From assembly GCA_963693285.1 (NCBI GenBank), contig OY848918.1, positions 8,001,156-8,065,155 on the forward strand: a stretch of DNA of 64,000 nt. The letters run 5' to 3'. Positions 49,341-60,637 of the stretch are shown one piece after another. This stretch comes from Xestospongia muta. Taxonomy: Eukaryota; Porifera; Demospongiae; Haplosclerida; Petrosiidae. A program made the translations under genes and the position numbers. The notes below the pieces were generated by a model that worked only from the letters and a program-made list of their open reading frames with translations, had not been told where the DNA came from and did no database searches. How positions within the stretch are numbered: position 1 is the stretch's first letter; each line of letters begins with the position of its first letter.

Positions 49341-50410
49341 GAGCAGTCGTTAACTTTATTATACATAATTACTAAACTCAGTCAAGTTATGTGATGACAG
49401 TATGTTATAAAGAGTGAAAATACTCACTTAGAAAAGAATCATAGTGGTAACAAAATAGATAATAGAGTGAATAATTTATGTATTTTACTTCTTTATTTCT
49501 ATTATTTAGCTAACAAGTTCACACCATTTATTATCTAAAGTATATTCTGTTATAAAAGTATTGTAAAGCAATATGTTATATTTGTGTAATGACTGTTTAT
49601 TTTTAAAAATTGGTATTAATTTGAGTATCATTCTTTTATCAAATATAATTTATTATATCATGATAAATAAATACACCCCACATTGCAACAATCATGTACA
49701 AACTGTATATTATATACTATACTCCAATATAAGTTACTACTTAAAACTAGTATATGTACTTTAATGATGTAATTGTGTTATTTACATAATGTAGTAGTTA
49801 ACCCTCTCCACAACATATGGGTGAGTGTTACAGTACTTGTTTTGTTACAGCTAGTAACTGACTGTGGTATTTAGTTCTAAAAATATTATTAAGATTATAA
49901 AAAATTATTAAAAAAGGTAAGGTTGGTTGTTATTAGTTTGATGACAATGAAACCACCAATAATTTAAAAAATACAAAAATAATATGACAGTAAAAACGTA
50001 AACATATGGTTAATGTGTCATCAGGTTTTACAATTTTGCAATTTACTTTCAATTTCCAAGGATGTACATGTACATGTATATAGTACTCAACAACACCCAC
50101 ACACACAGAGTAATTATAACATGTGGTCTGTTAGGTTTTCATTGACTATCATAACATATGTACTTCATTTCCTTTATAACCAACAAAATTACATAATTAC
50201 AGTATATAAAACAAATAGAGGTATCCTTACAATAAAATTATTATTGAATCAGCAACAATAATATCTACAGCTACTAAACTCACAGAGAAATGGCAAGAGT
50301 AAGTACTAGCAAAGATTCTAAATAAAATCTGTCAGCAGAAGACAAGGTTTGAAAAGTAACCTTGATGCATGCAAAGAAAGGTCAAACAATAATATAAATG
50401 ATAATAGAAA
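49341..50410. other. Non-coding 3' flank of B3
   Basis: Collinear with the flanks of B1 and B2, with an R1 repeat at about 49890-50250. No gene seen. Confidence 0.5.
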
Positions 50411-50424
50411 TGGATAAGTAATCA

Positions 50425-50428
50425 TATA

Positions 50429-50489
<61 letters not shown>
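50425..50489. repeat. (TA)n microsatellite
   Basis: TA dinucleotides with a single 'ca' interruption near 50447. Confidence 0.9.
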
Positions 50490-50491
<2 letters not shown>

Positions 50492-51104
50492 TTTTTGTAT
50501 TAAGTATGAAAAACAAAACCATCATTTTCACATATAAAATGTATAAATGATTTTTAATGGGATTAAAATCTGGAGACTGTGTTGATCATAGATGTGTTAA
50601 TGTGCAATTTTGTGTCCATACCTTGAGAGTCTCCAATGAGTGATCTGATCATATGAACTTTTACAATCAACTGTGTAATACTACCACTGTTGACTGAAAT
50701 TATGTATGAAATTATGACTTCCTGTCAGACCTATAGACATATATCTATGTACAGAGAATTTAATATAAATTAGATTACTCACCTCCCTACAGTATATATC
50801 AGTAAGAAGGCTCAATTATGTTAATATACCAAATTTTATATGGATTCCTTAGCTTATTAACACTTCTTTGATTACATGCTATACTATGTTTGTACCTGAG
50901 ATATTTTGACTCTATTTTGTTTGGTTCTTAGTTCTCACACAAACAGTTAATCATTATTTCCTAGTACATACAATGTTTGTATGGATTTCCTCACTACACC
51001 ATATTCACATTCATAGATGTAAGATAAGTAGTTTTTAATAGCCTTAGGCAGTTTGGAGGCATTGAATCCTTTTTAAACAAAATGATTGTCCTAGCAGACA
51101 CACC

Positions 51105-51345
51105 CAATGTATTGGCTGTAGAAAGAGTCTAGAACCAGGCTTAAAATAATTATTTTCAACATCACTTGTATACCAGTCTTAACATTCCATTAGCAGATTT
51201 AAAGGTAGAAACTGTATAGTACTACCTCTCATCATGGGTTATTGCTGCCAAGAAAGCTTTAGTTACTTAACTTTCTTCTGTGTCATGTGAGAGAGATTTT
51301 TCTTTGCTCAAATGTTTTAGAGACCAACAAGATTACATTACTATT
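51105..51345 (+). pseudogene. hAT-like transposase remnant, third copy
   Basis: Shorter than the other two: the PEAQQQL part is deleted after 'gtattggctgta', but LSSVSCERDFSLLKCF is best preserved here (about 51270-51320). The SCERDFSLLK string is the clearest hAT dimerisation-motif match in the window. Confidence 0.45.
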
Positions 51346-51664
51346 TTAAGCATTAGTGGTATAGATACTGTGTATTATATGTTTGAAATAACAACAGTTA
51401 AATATGACAAATATGAGTCACAACTTGTACATGTTGTTGATGATAATAGTATTGTTTATTCAGCCATTATAATAAGTATACAATGTTTATTCTATTATAT
51501 ACATAAAGAGAATGATAACAATAAACATAGAAGTAAACAAGAACATGAACTAATTTGTACAATGAGTTACATGGATTGTTAAATAGAGGAAGATTAGTAT
51601 CAGTTATAAGTATACAAGACTTGTGCTCATTTGGGTAACAAAAGGAATATGTAGGAATCTTTAT

Positions 51665-52347
51665 TTAATTAATATATCCATAAGCAGTATTTCCTTGTAA
51701 TTCAATGATCTCTTTCTGTTCTGAGGTCTCTGGTAACTTAACATCATCATATATTGGACCTAATTGGGTAGTAGTAGTGGGTGGAGTATGTTTATTGTAG
51801 CTCCTTCTCCTTATCATAATAAGATAGACAATGAGTGTAGTAATAACAGCAGTTAATAGAGATGACAAGAATATACTAACTGGAATACCAACTGTGAACA
51901 AAAATAAACAATAAAATAGAGATGTCATATATTTAACATACCTGTACATGATGTAGCATCAATTGTTGACATAACAGTGCTATAGACTAATGAAGTTATA
52001 GTACATTGTGTATATGTTGATGATGTAGTACTTAGTGGATGTGAAACAAGGATATCTAAAACAAAACAGTGAACATAACACATTAGTTAATTAATACGAT
52101 AACTTAATAATGTATATGAGCTAGTGCTTCACATGATGTATCAACTCAGTTCAATATTAAAGACTTGATTTGAGTCTATATGTTAGTAATATAAATCAGG
52201 GAAGAATATATTAATAATATATGTGCATTTTATGGTAAGTAGTTGATAACATGCTATAGTATAAGTAGTATAACACATATTGACCTGATAATGAAATGTC
52301 AGTTACAGATGGTACTATAAAAACACTTAAAGTAGTTACTATTGAAT
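51665..52347 (-). pseudogene. Receptor C3: 3' part only
   Basis: Minus-strand exons 52285-52347 and 51942-52055 (stalk) and 51665-51891 (TM and tail: GIPVSIFLSSLLTAVITTL, IRRRSYNKH, IYDDV, TAYGYIN). All open. At about 52415 homology to C2 ends and a plus-strand class A upstream region begins, so Ig and FN3 exons are absent. The TM/tail exon is as well preserved as in the functional B genes. Confidence 0.75.
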
Positions 52348-52479
52348 CTAAAAATATATAAAATTAATAGAGAAAGTCATCAGTAATTGTTGCAGATGGT
52401 TATAGTGACTAACATTTTTCTTAAATTTATGTATACTACACTCAATCAAAGATCTCCATTATATTCTCCTTTGTGTCTG

Positions 52480-53035
52480 CATCACTGATCACTTATAATA
52501 TTACAAAGAATACAGAGAACTACACTATTATTGTGATTTGAGAGGTGTGTATTATATAATTAGTCAACATGTTATTAAATAGACATTACACTAATAATAT
52601 ATAAACTCCCCACAAAGACACCACTTCCATAAATAAGTCTATTCATTATATTACAATACTGTAGCTTAATGACCCATTTAGACTACTAATGCAGTCAAAA
52701 TGGATAAGTGTGCTGGAACATTTAATAGTTAATATATTATAAAACACAGAAGCTTCAGTTACAAGTTTAGATTGCAATCATGGAGTATGTCCACAGACAC
52801 AAGGAGCAGTCACCTGTACAATAAATGGCAGTGTAGCAGGTTGGTATTCTCCTCCAATATATCGCATTACTAGAGTACATTCTGGACATGTTAGTATGTC
52901 ACTATTAATGGATTTACTGCTGTTTTTCTGAGCAATAATTTTAGACTAACAACTAATTTATATTTTACTGCCACTACTGACAAGAATCAAAAACAAGTCA
53001 GGTGTGCTGATGACATAAATAAAAGTTCAATAGTA
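52480..53035 (+). pseudogene. Class A 5' fragment (A6)
   Basis: Class A upstream sequence with an orphan FN3 half-exon (about 52480-52545), a signal exon start at 52700 (MDKCAGTFNS then TAA, because its 3' half and donor are deleted) and an Ig exon from about 52749 (TSLDCNHGVCPQ, VTC, GWYSPP, VRC). The Ig exon loses homology at about 53030. No FN3 exons follow. Confidence 0.7.
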
Positions 53036-53576
53036 TATATTTTGTTATATTGTGCAACTATTTAAAAAAATTGATGTTGACATGAACATCATCCTTTTAG
53101 CAAATATACTCTATTATATCTTAATAAATAAATACACCAACATAGCAGCAATCATTAATAACCTTTATAATAATAATGATGCAAGTTTAAGAAGAAATTC
53201 AAGATGACAACTTGATAAGGTTGATTTGATAATAATAAGATCACTAGTGATTTGAAAATGCAAAAATAACATAACAGTAAAAATAAATTTAAACAAATGT
53301 CTCATCAGGTTTTTTAGAATTTTTGTAATAATATTTCCAATTTGCTTTTACTTTTCCAAGTATGTATACGTACATGTATACAGTACAGTATGACTGTTTA
53401 TTCTATTATGTACATAAAGAGAATGATAACAGTGAAAGATAGAAGTAAACAAGAACATGAACTAATTTGTACAATGAGCTACATGGATTGTTAGAAAGAG
53501 GAAGATTAGTATCAGTTATAAGTATATAAGACTTGTGCTCATTTGGGTAACAAAAAGAATATGTAGGAATGTTTAT

Positions 53577-55185
53577 TTAATTAATATATCCATAAGCAGT
53601 ATTTCCTTGTAATTCAATGATCTCTTTCTGTTCTGAGGTCTCTGATAATTCAACACTATCATTTATTGGGCCGAATTAGGTAGAGGTAGTGGGTGGAGTG
53701 TCTTTATTGTAGTTCCTTCTCCTTATCATAATAAGATAGACAATAAGTGTAGTAATAACAGCAGTTAACAGAGATGATAAGATAATACTGACTGGAATAC
53801 CAACTGTGAACAATTAAACAATAAAATAGTGATCTCATATATTTAACATACCTGTACGCAATGTAGTACCAGTTGTTGACATAGTACAGACTAATGAAGT
53901 CACAGTACACTGTGTATATGTTGATGATAAAGTACTTAATGTATGTGAAATGAGGACATCTAAAACAAAAGAGTGAACATAATACATCATTTAATTTAAT
54001 ATAATAACTCAATAATGTATATGAGCTAGTGCTTCACATGATGTATCAACTTAGTTCAGTATTAAAGACTTGATATGAGTCTATGTGTTAGTAATGTAAA
54101 TTAGGAAAGAACATGTTAATAATATATGTATATTTAATGCTAAGTAGTAAATAACATCCTATAGTATAAGTAGTATAACACATACTGACCTGATAATGAA
54201 ATGTCAGTTACAGATGGTACTATGAAAACACTTAAAGTAGTTACCAATGAATCTTAAAATATATAAAGTTAGTAAAGGAAATAACCAATAATTGTTGCAG
54301 ATGATTATGTAGAGACTACAGTAAAAAGACATATATCATCTTCAAAATTGTACTCTGTAAAAGGATAAATTGTATCAACTTGCTATTACATGCCAATCTA
54401 AACAATAGTCCTCCTTCAAGTATAATAATATAATTATATCATGTACTTCAACATCAGTAACATATCATTTAAAGGTTATATATTATTTCACTTACTTGTA
54501 GAATAACTTGATGATAAATATGTCCATGTTCCTAAATAGATTATTTAAAACCAGAGTTACTAATAACAATTACCTGTAACCTTAATACTAGAATATGATC
54601 CTGTTCCTAGTTTAATAACAGCTGCTACACTGATGACATAATTATATCTTGGTTGTAATCCATTAAGAGTGTGATACTTCTACTGTCAGTTATTAATGAC
54701 ATAGACTTGTTACTGATATTATGTATTACTGAATAATACTCAGCTAATGGATATGATGTATTGTTAATAGACTAGTAATGAAATATAATAGTTACTATCA
54801 TGAAGTATACATTCCACAATATTGTGACAGCTAAATTAGTGATGTTCCCTCTAAGTCCTTTCACCAAAGGAAGAACTATATATATTATTATTAAGACAGT
54901 ATATAATAACTTATGACAAATTTACATACCATTCCAGATGACCTTTAAAGGAAGACTTATACTTCCAGTTCTATTACAACCATCTCTTCCCATTACATAA
55001 AACAAATAGACAGAACCAAGAGTTCTATTAGCTATCAGTAATGATGTAATGTTATCAGTTGTATACAGTACTTCTGTAGTATTGACATTAACTATATAAT
55101 TCGTAATACAGGTAGCATTCTGCTGTGATAGTAACCAGATTAATAAAAGAGAATGTGTATTGATTGCTATGAACTCAAAATCTAA
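53577..55185 (-). pseudogene. Receptor C4: class C copy with stop in tail
   Basis: Minus-strand exons: about 54930-55180 (FN3-1, 5' end truncated), 54811-54875 and 54574-54771 (FN3-2), 54496-54531, 54190-54252 and 53852-53959 (stalk), 53577-53803 (TM and tail). The FN3-2 exon has 2 extra bases (198 versus 196 nt). The tail has CAA to TAA at 53676-53678, before the tyrosine motifs, and the YDDV tyrosine has become Asn. Upstream (55190-55340) only a degraded trace of Ig-like sequence remains. Confidence 0.75.
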
Positions 55186-55644
55186 TTACACATTGCTATT
55201 TTTCACTAACAAAGTCAATGCATATGTAATGAAACTTTAAAAGGAAATAGATTACATTTCAAGTAGAGTAATACTGGTAGTGTTCTTTAAATATTACTGG
55301 ATTCGCATCACTTTGGGATCAGTCTTTGCAATTGTCAGGTATACATCAACACAATATATGAAAAACTACTGAGTTATGACAGCCTCAGTTATAAACTAAG
55401 GTACATGTATATACTATGAATTTCATTTTAGAGATACTCACTACTGTTGTGATGTTATATAGTATAATAAAGAGAGTCAGTAATAATAATGAGTTCATTT
55501 ATTATGAATTACTTATAATGTTAGATATTATAAATTACTTACTTAATTACAAGGTCGTACATTCACTAAAATCAATTTTAACATCTACATCATCAACAAC
55601 TAATACTTCATTGACATTATGTATTATTATGATCTATTCCAATC

Positions 55645-55854
55645 TGTATTTTCTTCTCTTCTCTATTATCTGCTGTTATTAGTACACTTATCGTCTATCT
55701 CATTACAAGAAGAAGGAGCAACAATAAAGACACTCCACCCACTACTACTATCCAGTTAGGTCTGATATATGATGATGTTAAGTTACCAGAGACCTCAGAA
55801 CAGAAAGAGATCATTGAATTACAAGGAAATATTGCTTATAGATATATTAATTAA
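55645..55854 (+). pseudogene. Class B TM/tail exon relic, plus strand
   Basis: Open from the TM segment (SLLSAVISTLIVYLIT, RRRSNNKD) through LIYDDV and NIAYRYIN to TAA at 55852-55854, but its acceptor and preceding exons are gone. Flank beyond it resembles the B-gene 3' flank for a short distance. Confidence 0.6.
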
Positions 55855-56344
55855 GAACATGTGTTAACTTTATTATACATAATTACTAAACTCAGTCAAG
55901 TTATATGGTGGGGATTTACTGTTATAAAAAGTGAAAAAATCATAAAAATCACATGTACATCATTAGGAAATATAGTCCTGATAAACATACCAACATATTA
56001 ATTAACCTATAACAATAACATATATTATATTAAAATACAATCCATATAAATATGACATTTATATGTACTTCATTTCTGTTATAACCAACAAAATATAATA
56101 TACAGTATATAAAACAAGGAAAAGTGATTTTAAAATATTACTAGCACATCTTGATGTGTATATGTTAAACTAATAACAGTTAATGTGACATATTTCATGT
56201 TCAGTTCACACCAATTTATCTTGTGACAATATTGTCAAAATAGTTATTTCATGTAAATAATTAATAACTTAACTTTTACATTAATCATCATTGTATAACA
56301 ACATATTAGCATCACTTATAATATAATACCTTAACTAATATTTC

Positions 56345-56430
56345 ATTAGTTCTACAGATTGTACCACTAATAACTTACAATATAACAAAGAATACAGAGA
56401 ACTACACTATTGTTGTGATTTGTGAAGTGA
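56345..56430 (+). pseudogene. Orphan FN3 half-exon without a gene
   Basis: Acceptor 'ttag' then VLQIVPLITYNITKNTENY and IVVICE, ending near a 'gtgagt' donor. It matches the class A/B FN3-2 first half, but no signal or Ig exon follows. Confidence 0.5.
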
Positions 56431-56699
56431 GTATTATTTATTTAGTAATATAATTACTCTACACGCTACTAAATAGTAATATAATGATATAATAACATAA
56501 CTACATGTAATATAGACTAAATGACTATATGTATAATATATGTCAGTATATGTAGTATAAACCACATGACTATGTACATATTATAATACTAATAACAAAG
56601 CCACATTAAGTTTATATAATACAACATATACTATAGACCATACAAAGTGCCTACAAGTCACTATGTAATATAATATACCACACAATTGACATGAAGCTT

Positions 56700-58450
56700 A
56701 TACTGTTAATTGACATGAACAAACAGTTGAAGCTACAATCACTGTAGGAATAACCAAAGAATTCAAACCAGTGTCACTACAATTGGTAACTAGATATTTT
56801 ATTAAACAGACTACATAGGGCATATACTAGTTAATAGAGAGGATGTAATACTTGTTGGAGTTAACAATAAACTTGTAATTTCTATACTTATCACAAAATG
56901 TACAATGATCTGATAATGTTAATTACTAATATATAATAAAACATTTGTTGTAATGACTAAAGTAATAGAGAAAAGTAGTAAGTTTATTTACTGATACTCA
57001 GTGTCAATTAATAGTGATCTCTATCATTCAGTGGAGTATAGTAGAGAGTAGTAGGGTCTGATATTATTAATAGATTTGGACCCATTAGTCATATCATCTG
57101 TATTAATTTATATACTGATCTCTCTCAGTCAATACAGTATACAGTTCAAGCATTATTATTAAGATTATGATATGAAGTTCAAGATGGCAACTTGACAAGG
57201 TTGATTGTTTTTAATTTGATGACAATGAAATCACCAATGATTTGAAAAATATATAAAATAATATTAAAAATTTAACAAACAGTTAATGTATCTTTGTAAT
57301 TTTTGCAATGAATTTTGCAATTTGCTTCACCTTTCCAAGTATGTACATATGCCTGCACATACATAGTACTCAATAACACTCACATAAAGAGTAATTATAA
57401 CATGTGGTCTGTTCAGTTTACATTAACTATCATAACATATATACTTCATTTCCTTTATAACCAACAAAATATATTATACAGTATATAAAGCAAGGAAATA
57501 TTGACTTTACAATAATACTTATTAAAAATTGAACATAAATGAGATGAGAATGTAGAAACTAAACAAAGTAAAGATTTGTTACAATATATCAATTCCAAAT
57601 AAATATTCCTATATAAGTAGCAATTATTCAATTGGTAACATAACATCATATAAGTTTCATGTAGAGATTGCTATATGTCTTGTGTCACAAAAATCCTTAC
57701 CTTCTTATGTTTACTTTTGGTATTGTAGCCTCATATATCTATTCATTTTTACAAGTGATCTAATAACATTGAGAACATGAAAGTTTTATTGGACATTTTA
57801 CTGTACATAATGACACACCACAATGATACTCTGTCCTCAAGCTTATAAACCAAGATTTGTCAAAGCCTATCAGACACACAGTAGCAGTGCTTATGTAGGG
57901 ATGGCTCAGATTTTGCATTGAAATGATTGGATAAAAACAATGAATACTGTAATTGGGGAAATTAATGTGACTGTGTTATTAATACTTAACATACACTTCC
58001 TTATGTTACAATGGTACAACATAATACAATAGCCAAGTGAACCATGTCAACCCTGTGCCTGTGTGTGTGTGTGTTCGCATTATTTAAACAATCGTTGATA
58101 TTTCAATGGCTAAATTTTGGACAGTTCACATTATTTTAACAGTACATTCATTTCTCCAATTATGGCATCTCATTTAAAACTGATCAAAATATTTTCATTC
58201 TCTAGAATGTTTCTTTCTGTGACAATCCTTTCGTTATGAATCAGTTATAGGCTTAAGTTTCTAAAAATAACAGACACCATTGGTCAAATGTTGGATTTGT
58301 TCCTCTTTCTGTCTCTCCCTCACCATAACTCAATAACCATAAACAGTTTGGAAACCAAATTCACAGAGGTAACACACTCAACTACAAAGTATGGTAGTTT
58401 GTAGGTCTTGTTTTGAGCATTTCAGAACAAAACTAGTGATTTCAGCATAA
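56700..58450. repeat. Right copy of a segmental duplication
   Basis: Collinear with about 4700-6470 over most of its length, interrupted by an insert near 57950-58180 that includes a short GT tract at 58063-58072. Contains an R1 repeat (about 57160-57520). The two copies lie near opposite ends of the window, 52 kb apart. No gene seen. Confidence 0.55.
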
Positions 58451-60600
58451 GAAAATACTGCTTATCAATATATATTAATTAAGAACGTGTATTAACTTAA
58501 CTTTATTATACATAATTACTAAACTTACTCAAGTTATGTGATGACAGTGTGATGTTACAAAAGTGTGAAAATACTAACTTAGAAAAAAATCATAAAAAAT
58601 CATATTGATAACAAAATAACTTGATACATAATACTGATAACAACTTATGTGAACACTTCAGAAATAATATTATTAGGTGTAATGCTCATTATACTTAATT
58701 AATACATAATTATATTACTCCCTTATTTCTATCATTGAAGTAAGTATTTCATATCAATTTATTATCTAAAGTATATTCTGTTATATGATACACATGTAAA
58801 AATATTATAAAGTAAGATGTTACATTGCATGACTAAAACTATATACTACTAATTATAATTTATCACAAAAATACCAATATCACTTATTTAGAAAATATAA
58901 ATATTACTAGTTATATAAAATACAAATGATCATTTTAATTTGTATCATCTGTTATCAATATTATCTGGTAAACACACATTGTGTGTATTATTTTTCATCT
59001 TTAGTTATATGAAATTATTCTTTATTTAGAGAAATGATACTGACATAAACATCATCACCAAATAAAAATAACATATATAAATAAATAAATATAATATATA
59101 TAATAAATAATATATAATATATAAATAATAAATAATATCTAATATAAATAAATACACCCACATATTAATTATGCAATTATGAAAAAGAAAAAGTTGATTG
59201 TTCTTGATTTGATCATTCTTGATTTAAAAAACACAGCAAAATAATATAACAGTAAATAAATTTAAACAAATGGTCAAATATATCATTTGATTTTTTACAA
59301 TTCACTTTCCCACATTCAAGTATGTATACACACACACACATATATGTATCTATGTATGTATGTAATGATTACAATTCAATTAAAGACCAAGTTTAAACTT
59401 TGAAATCTTGATATGGCAAATTAATGAAAATAAATTAATTGATGCTGTTTCTTCCTGATTTTGGTCATAAGTCATATGTTATGATGGACTTATTCTACAT
59501 ATTGTTAATTTGTTCATGCATAGTTTTATATCATAAAATATCAGAGTTTATCAATGACTAGAATACAGCCCAGATGAAGGTTAAATGGTCTTGTTATATT
59601 TTGTTATTATCATCATATTGAGAAGTAAGAATTTCAACATAAATTTGTATTTGGACTATATTCTCCAGGACAGGTTACATTACTTGCTTTGTTGCAGCTA
59701 GTAATTGACTGTAGTATTTAAGTTTAAAAGTATTATTGAGATTATGAAAAGTATTAAAAAGAAAAGATTGATTGTTCTTAATTTTGATGATAATGAAATC
59801 GCCCCCTTGATTTGAAAAATACAACAAAATAATATAATAAATTTAAATATATTTAAACAAATCATTTTATCTCATCTCTTTTTTTATAATTTTTGTAATG
59901 AATTTTACAATTTGCTTTTAATTTTGACCATCTTTCTAAATATGTACATATATCTATAGTTGTATAGTACTCAACAATACCCACACACAGAGTAATTATA
60001 ACATGTGGTCTGTTCAGTTTACATTAACTATCATAACATATGTACTTTATTTACTTTATAACAACAAAATATAATATATAGTATATAAAACAATGAAAGG
60101 TGACTTTACAATATTACTAGTACATCTTGAGGTGTGTGCATGTGTCAGTTACATGTTAAAATATTACACTTACTGTGTTACATTTAATGTGACATATGTC
60201 ATGTTTACTTCATATCATCATCAAATATGACAACATTATTGGTGACAATTACATTGTCAATAGTGCCTGTAGGTCCAGCAGGAAGTAATACAGTTTTGAG
60301 TATAGTTAATGTTTAGAATGTGTCTTTACTCTGGACAGTAAGAATGAAATAAGTATCATTTTCTAAAACTTTTAGGTATACTTCTTTGATTAGCTTTATA
60401 GGCTGTATCACTATCACTTATAGCATCACAAAAAATACAGAGAGTTACACTATTGTTATGATTTGGTTGGCGTGTATTATTTATTTAGTAATATAATTAG
60501 TCTACATGTTACTAATAGACATTACACTAATAACATATAAACCCAACCCACAAAGACACCACCTCCATTAATAAGTCTATTCATTATATTACAATACCAT
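58450..60600. other. Non-coding spacer upstream of A5
   Basis: Begins with a degraded B-tail end (about 58447-58480: ENTAYQYILIK-like). Then AT-rich flank, a 'ataaataaataatatataa' simple repeat (about 59070-59150), an R1 repeat (about 59740-60130) and the class A upstream region with an orphan FN3 half-exon (about 60391-60470). No gene seen. Confidence 0.45.
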
Positions 60601-60637
60601 AAGTTAATGACCCATTTAGTCTACCAATGTAGTCAAA